Assembly: GCA_964019335.1 (NCBI GenBank)
Contig: OZ025660.1
Coordinates: 620,001-684,000 of the forward strand
Length of the DNA stretch: 64,000 nucleotides
DNA from: Diplonema japonicum
Taxonomy: Eukaryota > Euglenozoa > Diplonemea > Diplonemida > Diplonemidae
Direction: 5' to 3'
The translations under genes and the position numbers were made by a program. Below, piece after piece: positions 29,224 to 40,788 of the stretch. Below the pieces are notes generated by a model. That model searched no databases. It was not told the origin of the DNA and saw only the letters and a program-made list of their open reading frames with translations. Each line of letters begins with the position of its first letter. The stretch's first letter is position 1.

Positions 29224-31784
29224 TCACATCCCAAGCTTGGTCTTGGCCAGGTTGATGATGTACTCATCGGTTGGGAGCTTGTTGACAGTGGTGCCGGGGG
29301 ACTGAGGAGGGCTGTGTCCGCACTCGGTGGCTTTACCAGAGGGCGTGAAAATGTTGAGGTTCTTCACGATGGTAGCCCCGGGACCGGAGCAACCTTCACC
29401 ACTGCCTACGTTCTCAGAGGTCATGACCAGAGTGTTGTTGAAGAAGGCATCGACGTGGCCAGCAAGCTGGCTGCAGATGCCGAAGCCCTGCTTCACGTAC
29501 CCGTAGATGTTGTCGAAGTGCCAGTTGTCGTGGCCACCGAAGTCGTTCTTCATTCCCTGGTTGCCAGAGACAAGGAAGTTGTCATGGGTGTGGAAGTAAG
29601 CACTCCCATCATCGTTGTCAATGCCTTCCTGAAGGTTGTAGTTGTCAATGAAGAAGTTGTTCGAGATTGTCCTCCACGCCATCTGCACAGAGGGCTCACC
29701 CGTCCTCACAGATGTCAAGAACGGCTGCCTGTCCCACGAGTTGAAAGGCCCGTGGTCACCGCTCTCCCTGCATGTGGAGAAGACAAGGTTTCCGTGCAGC
29801 GTGTCAGCACCCCCGAAACCGTCGTTGAAGTTGATCCCCGCACGTGGGCCCTGTGAGAAAGAGTTATAGAAAAAAAAAAAGAGAATTGTGTAAGACATAC
29901 GTTGAAGAACACGTTGTACTGCAAGTTCGACTCCGCCACCTTCCCTTGGAAGTAGAAGGCCGACTGCTTCTCTGTTGTTGTTGTTGTTGTTGTTGTTGCC
30001 ATCCTCCTCCCAAAGGCATACCGTAGTGTCCGATCTCACGGGCTACGTTGTTGATGATGTTGGTGTACCTCGGGTGGTTCCCGTCGGTGCCGTCGAAGCC
30101 CTCAAGCGGGTTGGCACCAGTCTCGTTGGTGTACCCCCAGGCGGCCAGACTGTTCCCACCAATCCATGCGAACTCGTTGCGGCTGACTGTGGCATTGCGG
30201 TTGTACCCACTCACGAACTGTTGTGTTGTGTTGTTGTTTGAATGTCACATTGCATACCACGCCGTTCCCGTCAATGCGGGTGATGAAGTTGCTGTCAACG
30301 GTGCACTGCTCAGTGCCTTCCAAGAAGACCGCCCCCATCCTGTCCAGGGCCCAGTCACCACCAGAGGGAACGCCGTGCGCCTCCATGTAAGTGTAGCGGG
30401 TGGCGGTCATCTTCAGCCCACGAATGGTGACACCGACAATGGGGTTCCAGCGGGTCTCCGCAGTGAGGTTGAAGAGGGTCTTGATCTGGGGGATGACGTA
30501 CTCCCCGTCGGCAGGTGGGGCACCAGTCGCATTGTGGTAGAAGTACATCTTCTTCGCTGCCCTGTCGTAGAAGAACTCGTTCGGGTAGTCGAACTCCTCG
30601 AACACGTTCTCAATGAACCAGTCACCACCTTGGTTGTTTCCCCTGGCTCCTTGGAATCCACCAAGCCCGAATGTGATGTTGTTGGTGGTGGTGTCGTAAG
30701 GACCTGCCTCGAACATCCAGTTTGCCCAACGGGCGGGCCTCCACACGTTCAAGATGGCACCCTCAATGTTCTTGTAGGGCATGTGAAGCCCAGAGTCAGG
30801 CCCGCCGTTGGGGGGTGCAATCACAGACTTGCTGGGGGTCACACCCTGGGGCACACGGAAAGCAAAGGCACCACCACCAGAGGGGTCCTGGGAGCACCAG
30901 TAAGCAACAGGGGGGTCGTAGATGTCGCAAGGGCCCCCAATGCCCACCATGTACTCCTGGAAGCCGTAGGTGGTGAAGTTCCTCATCTGCGAAGGGTTCG
31001 TGTTGGTGACGTACTTCTGCTTGCCTTGTTCAGACAAGTCAGGGGGAGTCCATGTGGCGGCAGAGCTGGGAATCATCTGCACACCGTTCGGGTCACCAGC
31101 CTCCTCCTGCCTCTCAGGGAGTTCGACGTTCCCGTTGGGGTAGCGTGCCCTCGTGGCACGGACCCCGTTCATCTGGAAGCCCCACGCGTAGTCGATGCCT
31201 GCCTGCGACATGTCTGCGGTGTACATGTTGTTCCCGTTCGCGACGTTGTACGGCTGCCAGTCAAGACCCACCTTCTTCCCCCCGCTCACCGTCACCGCCT
31301 CCCCGTTGTAGTTCTGGATCGTGAGGTCCTTGTTCTCAGCCGTCACCTGAACCGCCTCAGTGAGGTAGCATGTCCCCGCCCGCAGGTTCACCGTTGTCTG
31401 CTGCCCCTTCCCTTTCGTCACCGCTGCCTGGATAGTCTTCAGGGGTGCCGTGATCGACCCGGAGTTCCCGTCGCTCCCCGTCGCGCAGTCCACGAACAAC
31501 ACTGCCGCGTCACCGGGCCTCGATGTGGGGAACGGGCCCCTCTTCGCCTCCTGGTCGGCGGGGGTGAAGCTCGGGATTCCACCAGTGTAGTTCTGGCAGT
31601 CCTTGTTCAGACCCAGTGCGTAGTACAGGTTCTCGAACTTCCCAAGTCGGGGGACGGTCTTCTGCCCGTACTCCCATGCGAGCTTCCTCATCTTACAGTT
31701 GAATGACTCGGGGCCAAAACTCCAAATTGCAGTCGAGGTCTGCGCTGCCCCGAGCAGCAGCATCGCCATCGCGAGCGTCTTCAT
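29224..31784 (-). CDS. Secreted right-handed beta-helix protein, copy 1
   Basis: Four exons (30258-31784, 30022-30217, 29901-29971, 29224-29850) give 806 aa. A signal peptide (MKTLAMAMLLLGAAQTSTA) is followed by a region typical of pectate-lyase-fold/GH141-like proteins: FVDCATGSDGNSGS, APLKTIQAAVTKG, LTIQNYNGEAVTVSGG and RATRARYPNGN. After this come many N-x-x beta-helix rungs (VGVTIRGLKMTATRYTYM; CTVDSNFITRIDGNGV). It is probably an extracellular polysaccharide-active enzyme; the substrate is unknown. Introns are 40, 50 and 50 nt. The third (GTATGTC...CACAG, 29851-29900) is absent from the other three copies. Copies 1, 2 and 4 have identical total length. Confidence 0.9.
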
Positions 31785-32926
31785 CTTTTTTTGTTTCAAG
31801 ATCCCCCTGCGGGCGTGTTGTTATACATTAAATCAAAAAGTGAAAAAAGGAGTAGGAAAAAAGATCAACATTCTTCATACTTCTATTCGCCAGAAACAAA
31901 AGTTTCTGAAGTTGTAAAAAAGAATGGGGGAAATAGGGGGGATAATCACGCCAATACTTTACTTTTCTTTGGGGGGGAGAAAAAGCATTATCTTCCATTG
32001 TTCAATGAAGAAGAAAGCTTTCCTTGGGGTCCGTTTACGTTGGAACAAGAAGAAAGGCCTTTTATCTTTCTTTTTTCTGCTTGCTTTCCTCGAGGGATTA
32101 TTTCTTACTTCTCGCGTGCAGCGTTGGAACAGTTTTCTTTTTTTATTCACTCTACCATAGCATAAAGAAAGGGATGTTCAAAAGAGGCAAAAAACACAAA
32201 GGCGCGGAAGCATTGAGGAGAGTACCTGGTACTACAAAAAACCCACCATATTCACTTCATTTTTTTTAGCGGTGCGTTTTCTCCTCGTTTTTTTATATAA
32301 TTATGTTGGTTCCATTTGCTTGTGTATATTTGCACTATTTGACGTTTTGACACTACAGAAAAGAGTTTTTTTTTTTTTTTTTTTTTTTTTCTTAGCGATA
32401 AATATCACGCTGGGTGCTGAGTGAATAGAAGAAGAAAAAAGCAAAACAAAACTGCAGCGAGAAGAGAATGCAAAAATTTAAAAAAAACAAAAAAAGGGGG
32501 GGGGGGCACGGAAACAAGAAAAGAAAATGAAATGCCTTTTTAGAAAGAGCAAGAGCATAAGAAAAGGAGAGAAGAAACAAACTTGAAAGAGAAACAGGAC
32601 AGTTTTCCCGTTAAGCAAGAAAAAAAAAAAAAAAAAAAAAAGTGGCAATTACAAAATACCGGTAAAGGGAGCCTCGTGACCACAAATATCTTGTAATCCA
32701 GGTCCGCTCACCCAGCCTAGAATAAAAAAAAGAGATGAGGTAAAAGAGGTTCCTGCTTGGAACGTCCCTTGTCTCTACTTATCTGCCCCATTTCCCCTTC
32801 TGGGGCCTCGACCTTTCTTTTCGGCAGTGCTGCAACAAAAAAAAAAAAAAAAAAAGTGGTTGCAATAATATAACGTGGCATGTTTTAGTTAACAGCGATA
32901 AATACTTTTCACCATTCGAGTTACAT
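31785..32926. repeat. Spacer between beta-helix copies 1 and 2
   Basis: About 1.1 kb with T runs (~30 nt near 32369-32392), G and A runs, and no gene of normal composition. Confidence 0.6.
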
Positions 32927-35437
32927 TCACATCCCAAGCTTGGTCTTGGCCAGGTTGATGATGTACTCATCGGTTGGGAGCTTGTTGACAGTGGTGCCGG
33001 GGGACTGAGGAGGGCTGTGTCCGCACTCGGTGGCTTTACCAGAGGGCGTGAAAATGTTGAGGTTCTTCACGATAGTAGCCCCGGGACCGGAGCAACCTTC
33101 ACCCTTGCCAACAATCTCAGAGGTCATGACCAGAGTGTTGTTGAAGAAGGCATCGACGTGGCCGGCGATCTGGCTGCAGATGCCGAAGCCCTGCTGCAAG
33201 TACCCGTAGATGTTGTCGAAGTGCCAGTTGTCGTGGCCACCAGCGTCGTTCTTCATCCCTTGTAAACCAGAGACAAGGAAGTTGTCATGGGTGTGGAAGT
33301 AAGCACTCCCAGCATCGTTGTCAACAGCTTCCTGAAGGTTGTAGTTGTCAATCCAGAAGTTGTTCGAGATTGTCCTCCACGCCATCTGCACAGAGGGCTC
33401 ACCAGTCCTCACAGTTGTCAGGAACGGCTGCCTGTCCCACGAGTTGAAAGGCCCGTGGTCCTGGCTCTCCCTCAAAGTGGAGAAAAGCAGGTTCCCGTGG
33501 AGAACATCGCCGCCCCCCAGGCCGTCGTTGAAGTTGATCCCCGCACGGGGGCCGTTGAAGAACACGTTGTACTGCAAGTTCGACTCCGCCACCTTCCCTT
33601 GGAAGTAGAAGGCCGACTGCTTCTCTGTTGTTGTTGTTGTTGTTGTTGTTGCCATCCTCCTCCCAAAGGCATACCGTAGTGTCCGATCTCACGGGCTACG
33701 TTGTTGATGATGTTGGTGTACCTCGGGTGGTTCCCGTCGGTGCCGTCGAAGCCCTCAAGCGGGTTGGCACCAGTCTCGTTGGTGTACCCCCAGGCGGCCA
33801 TGCTGTTCCCACCAATCCATGCGAACTCGTTGCGGCTGACTGTGGCATTGCGGTTGTACCCACTCACGAACTGTTGTGTTGTGTTGTTGTTTGAATGTCA
33901 CATTGCATACCACGCCGTTCCCGTCAATGCGGGTGATGAAGTTGCTGTCAACGGTGCACTGCTCGGTGCCCTCCAAAAAAACCGCCCCCATCCTGTCCAG
34001 GGCCCAGTCACCACCAGAGGGAACGCCGTGCGCCTCCATGTAAGTGTAGCGGGTGGCGGTCATCTTCAGCCCACGAATGGTGACACCGACAATGGGGTTC
34101 CAGCGGGTCTCCGCAGTGAGGTTGAAGAGGGTCTTGATCTGGGGGATGACGTACTCCCCGTCGGCAGGCGGGGCACCAGTCGCATTGTGGTAGAAGTACA
34201 TCTTCTTCGCTGCCCTGTCGTAGAAGAACTCGTTCGGGTAGTCGAACTCCTCAAACACGTTCTCAATGAACCAGTCACCACCTATGCTGTTTCCTCTGGC
34301 TCCTTGGAATCCACCAAGCCCGAATGTGATGTTGTTGGTGGCGGAGTCGTAAGGACCTGCCTCGAACATCCAGTTTGCCCAACGGGCGGGCCTCCACACG
34401 TTCAAGATGGCACCCTCAATGTTCTTGTAGGGCATGTGAAGCCCAGAGTCAGGCCCGCCGTTGGGGGGTGCAATCACAGACGCATTTGGAGTCACGCCAC
34501 GTGGCAAGCGGAAGGGGAAGGCACCACCACCAGAGGGGTCCACGGAACACCAGTAAGAGACAGGAGGTGTGTAGATATCGCAAGGGCCCCCAATGCCCAC
34601 CATGTACTCCTGGTAGCCGTAGGTGGTGAAGTTCCTCATCTGCGAAGGGTTCGTGTTGGTGACGTACTTCTGTGTTCCCTGCTTGGAGAAGTCAGGGGGG
34701 GTCCATGTGGCGGCAGAGCTGGGAATCATCTGCACACCGTTTGGGTCACCAGCCTCCTCCTGCCTCTCAGGGAGTTCGACGTTCCCGTTGGGGTAGCGTG
34801 CCCTCGTGGCACGGACCCCGTTCATCTGGAAGCCCCACGCGTAGTCGATGCCTGCCTGCGACATGTCTGCGGTGTACATGTTGTTCCCGTTCGCGACGTT
34901 GTACGGCTGCCAGTCAAGACCCACCTTCTTCCCCCCGCTCACCGTCACCGCCTCCCCGTTGTAGTTCTGGATCGTGAGGTCCTTGTTCTCAGCCGTCACC
35001 TGAACCGCCTCAGTGAGGTAGCATGTCCCCGCCCGCAGGTTCACCGTTGTCTGCTGCCCCTTCCCTTTCGTCACCGCTGCCTGGATAGTCTTCAGGGGTG
35101 CCGTGATCGACCCGGAGTTCCCGTCGCTCCCCGTCGCGCAGTCCACGAACAACACTGCCGCGTCACCGGGCCTCGATGTGGGGAACGGGCCCCTCTTCGC
35201 CTCCTGGTCGGCGGGGGTGAAGCTCGGGATTCCACCAGTGTAGTTCTGGCAGTCCTTGTTCAGACCCAGTGCGTAGTACAGGTTCTCGAACTTCCCAAGT
35301 CGGGGGACGGTCTTCTGCCCGTACTCCCATGCGAGCTTCCTCATCTTACAGTTGAATGACTCGGGGCCATGACTCCAAATTGCAGTTGAGGTCTGCGCTG
35401 CCCCGAGCAGCAGCATCGCCATCGCGAGTGTTTTCAT
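32927..35437 (-). CDS. Secreted right-handed beta-helix protein, copy 2
   Basis: Three exons (33911-35437, 33675-33870, 32927-33624) give 806 aa. The 5' ~700 nt and several internal blocks are nearly identical to copy 1 down to silent sites. A middle cassette (residues ~220-330) carries different text (FSKQGTQKYVTNTNP, FPFRLPRGVTPNASV), which is shared instead with copy 4. Introns are 40 and 50 nt; the second ends in (CAA)n-CAG. The junction FFN/GPRAG is uninterrupted, unlike copy 1. The copy 1-specific QDPSGGGAFAF is VDPSGGGAFPF here. Same predicted secretion and fold. Confidence 0.9.
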
Positions 35438-35594
35438 CTTTTTTGTTTTAAGATCCCCCTGCGGGCGTGTTATTATTATCAAGCAAACAAAAGAAAAGGG
35501 GGGGGTGGAAAAACAAATAAACTTTAAGTCGTTAATTGGAAGAATAAAGAAAAGATAATAATACCCCATTCTTTTCTCCCCCGTCCATCCCCGT

Positions 35595-37448
35595 TCACTT
35601 AAACGTATCTATCTGGTGGAACCATGCATCGTTGTCGTCGCGGTCCCAGAGGAAGGGGTCACGCCACTCGGGGTTTAAAGCAGTATCGGTACAATAGTTG
35701 TGGTCGGTAATCCAAGAAGGAGAGGCGCAAGGAGGAAGACATGCATTGTGGTAACCACCCTTGCAATGGATGGACTCATTAGTGAAATGAAGGACCCAGG
35801 GTTGTTGCGCGAGGTAGTGTTCTCTGTAGTCGTGCCCCTTGTCAGCTCGTATGCCTTTCCATGGATTGTCGAACCCGTTCACGAAAACCTTTCTCCCTTG
35901 GTACATCACGGACACGGTGTGAACGTGAGGAGGCTTTCCCGCAGTTAGAGGATCCTTGGGAGACCGTAGGGATATCTGAAAGTCGGTTTTGTCCTTCAAG
36001 ACATTTGCGTATGACAGCTTCCGGTGAGGAAATTTAATAGTGAAACCTTTCGAACGCAGGACGTTGTATACAGCTTGCCCCCGTTCTATTAATTGGTCGT
36101 TTGTTAAATTAAACGCTACCAAGTCGAAATCCCCATCAGTCTCCCACAACAATTCTGTACCCATTCTCATAGCACCGAAGAGGTTGCCATGGTGAACGGA
36201 GACGGCGTATTTGAAATTAGCTGCGTTTTCAGCTTTCGGAGGGGAGAATTTGGGGTCGACCCACATGTCGTAGATCAAGACGAAATCGCGCTGCCGTGTG
36301 TACCTGTGGCATAGTGGTGAGTATCTCCCATCGACAGAATGTTGCAGGTTCCCACCTGTCTTGATACACGTGATTTCCCCCACGCGCTCGGATTTTTCGT
36401 TGAAGTAAGCTTCGATTTGATGTTTCTCTGCAAATTCTTTGGTGAAGGTGTCTTTCAAACCATCCTTCACAGGGTAGATCACCTCAGCAGCGACACCAAC
36501 TAGTATCCAACCGGATATCCGTGTAGGGGAAGCGGGGTACCCAGCGTCTTGTTTCAAAACCTCGTTGTGCGTCTTAATTCGCAGAAACAGATCGTTCAGA
36601 AGTGTCTTACCGTTCCACTTCCCAAAACCCCCGAGGGACGCCAACACTGTCTTCTTCAGCAAGAATATCTGCGAGGTTGTATCGCAGTACATGACACGCT
36701 GTTCGTGTCTTGAATACCCGAACGCTGGTTTTCTATGGTGCAGCTGCCATCTGGAATGGACGAGGTCCCAGCATGGTGTTGATAAAAGCCTTCCTTTTCC
36801 TTCGACAAGGCCTCCTAGGATATCAACGTCAGTTTCTTTTATCATCTCCAAGGCTTGGGTCAAGTTCGATTGGCTGCCCCACCATGACCCGTCCAGTATT
36901 ACTAGAACCAGCTCTGTTTTCGTTGTCTCGATCAACTCGTTGAGCTCCTCCCCGAGGGTTTCCCGTTCGCCTTCGTGCTCCGTCACGATTTGTATGTTCG
37001 GATGTTTCTTTAAAATCCCGGTAGAGACTTTTTCAACGTTCGTCCCGCCTTGTTTCGGGATCACCACAGAGATGGCATCTTCGACATTGCTGTCCCTCAG
37101 AGCACAGCCTTTACCCGCATAACCATTTTTACAAATGCATTTCAATGATATTGGATCGCACTTCCCTCCATGTTGACAGGCAGGACACTTAAGTTGCTGC
37201 TGCTGTTGTTGCTGTTGTTGTTGTGTGTCGTCACATTCTCTGCAAACGGGGCATTCTTTGCACTCGGGGCATTCTTCGCTGTCTATCGTGGTTTTGCCTT
37301 GCTTCTGTTTCATCTCTTTTATTATCATTTTGGCTTCGATAGCACATTGCTTGTCTCTGGCCCAACCCCAATACAGATTTACCAACGTGCCCATCGCCAC
37401 TATCAGTATCGAGTTCATCCTCCCCGAATTCCTCTTCGGGGCCAACAT
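35595..37448 (-). CDS. Type II membrane protein with EGF-like module, GT-like region and LicD/fukutin-like domain
   Basis: A 617-residue protein. Signal-anchor at ~12-30 (ILIVAMGTLVNLYWGWA), a Cys-rich stem (ECPECKECPVCREC), a Gln run, then an EGF-like module at ~85-113 ending CKNGYAGKGC. Residues ~115-330 look like a glycosyltransferase-type alpha/beta domain (TELVLVILDGSWWGSQSNL; FLLKKTVLASLGGFGKW). Residues ~410-450 match the LicD/FKTN nucleotidyltransferase signature: VHHGNLFGAMRMGTELLWET followed by DGDFDLVAF. This family transfers phosphocholine or ribitol-phosphate onto glycans. The likely location is the Golgi or ER lumen, modifying glycans. The start at 37448 precedes the anchor directly. 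Confidence 0.8.
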   Translation of the reverse strand: MLAPKRNSGRMNSILIVAMGTLVNLYWGWARDKQCAIEAKMIIKEMKQKQGKTTIDSEECPECKECPVCRECDDTQQQQQQQQQQLKCPACQHGGKCDPISLKCICKNGYAGKGCALRDSNVEDAISVVIPKQGGTNVEKVSTGILKKHPNIQIVTEHEGERETLGEELNELIETTKTELVLVILDGSWWGSQSNLTQALEMIKETDVDILGGLVEGKGRLLSTPCWDLVHSRWQLHHRKPAFGYSRHEQRVMYCDTTSQIFLLKKTVLASLGGFGKWNGKTLLNDLFLRIKTHNEVLKQDAGYPASPTRISGWILVGVAAEVIYPVKDGLKDTFTKEFAEKHQIEAYFNEKSERVGEITCIKTGGNLQHSVDGRYSPLCHRYTRQRDFVLIYDMWVDPKFSPPKAENAANFKYAVSVHHGNLFGAMRMGTELLWETDGDFDLVAFNLTNDQLIERGQAVYNVLRSKGFTIKFPHRKLSYANVLKDKTDFQISLRSPKDPLTAGKPPHVHTVSVMYQGRKVFVNGFDNPWKGIRADKGHDYREHYLAQQPWVLHFTNESIHCKGGYHNACLPPCASPSWITDHNYCTDTALNPEWRDPFLWDRDDNDAWFHQIDTFK

Positions 37449-37599
37449 TTCTTTTTTCGCTCGCCCACCTTTTTTTGTATTTAATTTTGCTTTTTTGCCC
37501 CCCCCCCCCGTCTTAACAAAAAGGGAAACGTAAAAGGGTTGGCGTTTTCTTTCAGAAAAGGTTGTGCAGAGCACCTATCCATCAAACACCTCTCATCTG

Positions 37600-40345
37600 T
37601 GATGACAAGGTCAGAGACTCTAGTCTTTTGTGCTTTGATAATCACTAAGCGCAAGTTGATGGTTTACTGGCAAGATCTTGTACCAGATAAAGGGAACCTG
37701 TGCAAGGTATGTAAGAGACCTCACAGGAGGGTTGCCGGTACTCTTTTTTTTTGGGTTCGATTCGTTTCCTATTCTCATCCACTTCCTTCTCTCGCACCAG
37801 TATTATCCCGCAACCCTTACCACAAAGGGCACTGGTCCTTGATGGTGCTTTCATTGGTTACTCTTCCCCGGAACTGTCTCGCATTGCTTCACAACCATCA
37901 CCCTATTAAGAGGGAACTGGCTCGCTTATAAGCTTGCTGAAAGCTTCCTTCTCTCTTCACTTCTCCTCTCGCATCAGGACTGGAGGATGGTATCTTTACT
38001 GCGAAAGGCCTTCCGTGGCACCCGTGCTGTGTTCCTCCCTGGGTTGCTGAAAAGGAAAGCCAGACAGCACACCGGCAAGTTTGGAATTTTGCACCAGATA
38101 AAGGGAACCTGTGCAAGGTATGTAAGAGACCTCACAGGAGGGTTGCCGGTACTCCTTTTTTTGTGGGTTCGATTGGTTTACTATTCTCGTCCATTTCCTT
38201 CTCTCGCACCAGTATTATCCCGCAACCCTTACCACAAAGGGCACTGGTCCTTGATGGCTCTTCTTCCTTGTTGTTTTCTGTCCAAGGGTCTCACGCTGAT
38301 AAAGCTCCCATTCCAAGCATGAGGTGCCCAACGGGTGGTATGTACAGCGTTGTTGTTTCTTCTTCTTCTCTTCTGCTTCTTCTATCCCAATCTCTCGCAT
38401 CGCTTCACAACCAGCACCCTATTCAGAGAGGGAACAGGCTGTTACAAGCTTGCTGCAAGTTTTCAAAAAAAAAGAAAAAAAGTTGTCGCGATTTTAGTGG
38501 TGCCATGCAGTATGTGACACAGCGGCCACCCTTGTGAAACTTCGCCCCGAAGCCTCCCAAGTCCCCTGTGGTCCCGTAGAAAGTAAAAGTGGAGAGGTAA
38601 AGAAAGCTTGGAAATTGAAATAGGGAGAGAGGCCACAGAAGCAATTAAACACCAACTGGAGAGTTGTGGGAGGCTTGCTTCACTGGCACGATGCCGCGGG
38701 GAGGCTACTTGCCTGACCTGGTGAAGCCACCTCCTTGTTCGATGTAATGGGATAAGGGACTCTCCGTTGAGGGCGATGCTAACTGGCGCCACGCGTAGGG
38801 TGGGCTCTCCACCCCCGTCCAGGTTTCCCCACGTGTACGGCTTTAGAACGAGAGTTTCCCTTTCGCTTGTGTTTCTCCAAACCACAATTACCAGGAACCA
38901 CCACAGGGAGGTTGGAAACATTGGTCCCCCTTAAAAAGCTTGTGCCGCTTATCTCGCAGGTTTTTGACCCTCACTTGAACCAGCAACATGGGTTCGCAAG
39001 GAACACGAAACACTGCTGCGCTCGTGTGTTGTGTGTGCCCACATGTCTCGCACCCCTCCAACGCCTCTTTCATGTATGAAGAACGCGAAGTGGTGTTAAT
39101 TAAGGGTGCTCTCTTTTCCCTCTACTTCCCCTCCCCCAGCCCCCTTCTTTTTTACCCCCGCAACGTATCTCACGCTGATAAAGCGCCCATTCCAAGCATC
39201 AACAGTGCCCAACGGGTGCCGATTACAGCGTTGCCGTTCTTTCTTTGCGGGGTATCGCGTTCTGCATTTTGTGAAGGTGCTGGCTTTCCCATTGTGGTGG
39301 TGCTTCTTCCCTCCCTTTCTTCATGGAAGACATCAGAAGAGGTGTAGTTTGTTGATAATGTTCCATTTCACGCCCCCCCAGGGGGAGATCATCTAACCGC
39401 AATATCGTGTCTCATCATCTGCCGTCCTTGCGTGCCGGTGCTTCCTTGTTTCTGTCTTCGTCCCGCTTCCGCTTATCTCGCAGGTTTTTGACCCTCACTT
39501 GAACCAGCAGCATGGGTTCGCAAGGAACACGAAACACTGCTGTCTCTTATTATTATGAGAACTAATGATCAGTTTCCTTCTGTCATTTATGTGTTAAAGG
39601 GGAATCAGGAGACTGTGTCTTCATAGAATGGACCAATGTTCTTTAACTACGGTGTCATCATGTGTTTCCTCCCATCCACCTTCCCTCCCTCGCCTTCTTT
39701 TTCTACAAAACGTTGCTTTGGGGCGCTTCTTTGACCTGTGCGCTCCACAGGCATGCAGGGATCCCCTGCTGCTTGGGGCCTCTCGCATTGCTTCACAACC
39801 ATCACCCTATTAAGAGGGAACTGGCTCGCTTATAAGCTTGCTGAAAGCTTTATTTTCTATTCCTATCACTTCTCCTCTTGCATCAGGACTGGAGGATGGT
39901 ATCTTTACTGCGAAAGGCCTTCCGTGGCACCCGTGCTGTGTTCCTCGAGCTTTCACTTCACGTGCTCTTTTCTTCTTCTTTGTGTCCTCATCTCCCGCCC
40001 ACTTTCACCCTGCAGCACAAACAGAGTGTGACTGCTGCAACGACAGCGGAGGGCGGTGGAAGAGCCAGGATGGAATGAAATTGTGTCGAATGAAGAGCCT
40101 TGGCTACAAATGGAAAGAAGTCAGAAGTCCTTGTTTGTAAATCATGAATTGAAAGATCAGAAGCAAGACTGGCATGTCGTGAAAGGGTCGTTGTCATCAT
40201 CTTGGTTTGTGCAAAAAAGAAAAGGAAACTTTTCCCACAAACTAGCAAAAGAGAACCGCTAGAGTCTCACGCTGATAAAGCTCCCATTCCAAGCATGAGG
40301 TGCCCAACGGGTGGTATGTACCGTGTTGCGTTGCCTGCTACAACC
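37600..40345 (+). repeat. Repeat island 1 (shuffled modules)
   Basis: Built from modules that recur elsewhere in the window. D-E (from ACCAGATAAAGGGAACCTG to GTTACTCTTCCCCGGAACTG): 37670-37885 and 38090-38260. B (CTTCACAACCATCACCC...AAGCTTGCTGAAAGC): 37887-37950 and 39741-39852. C (GACTGGAGGATGGTATC...): 37972-38090 and 39889-39947. F (TCTCACGCTGATAAAGC...): 38283-38342, 39167-39225 and 40263-40322. G (ATCTCGCAGGTTTTTGACCC...): 38945-39016 and 39470-39545. H: 39042-39114. I: 39386-39480. A: 39565-39700. J: 40115-40205. All lie on the plus strand. A single-copy 0.4 kb piece sits at 38463-38930. Confidence 0.8.
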
Positions 40346-40788
40346 TCAATGGAATGAGAAGTGTGTTCTCCCATTTGTCGGTACAAAAAAATGGGGAGGG
40401 GGGGATTTGGCTCACCACAAAAACAAAATAAATACAAGGACAACTATTTTCTCTCTCTTTTATTACCAAAAAACAGTATGACAAGAGAAAAAACAAGTGG
40501 GGGACAGATCAAGATGAAGAAAAACCATAGAACAAAGATTACAAAAGACAAATGAGTTAAAGGAGATCGTTGTGAGACGCTCCTGAAAAAAAGGAGGGAG
40601 GTGAGAAGAGAGAATGCACCGGAAAAAATGGATGTATCACGGAAGGTTTTTCTTTTGAAAAAAGTGTGATATTCATACAAACCCTTTTTGCTCAGTGCAA
40701 ATGTAAAGGAGGGGAAATGAAACCAGTTCCTTAACAGAAGCTGAGGATCAGATAAGAATGGGAAGGAGAGGGAGGATGTTCTAGTTCT
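40346..40788. other. A/G-rich spacer, nothing recognised
   Basis: The stretch between repeat island 1 and the His-rich gene holds no supported frame and no recognised module. Confidence 0.4.

Noticed and set aside
30048-31706. Long plus-strand frames (about 500-550 codons) opposite each beta-helix gene (also 33701-35359, 58553-60103, 62194-63672)
   Set aside because: They are antisense shadows caused by the C/G-ending codon bias of the real genes. They lack a signal peptide or known domains and cross the introns of the sense genes.
37190-37230. CAG/CAA repeat read as a microsatellite expansion
   Set aside because: It encodes a short Gln run in the stem of a clear gene, and mixed CAA/CAG codons argue against a pure repeat expansion.
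38463-38921. 152-codon minus frame in the single-copy part of repeat island 1
   Set aside because: No recognisable domain. It ends in poly-F and spans what looks like the boundary of repeat modules. Whether it is an rRNA or other RNA fragment was considered, but no signature was found.
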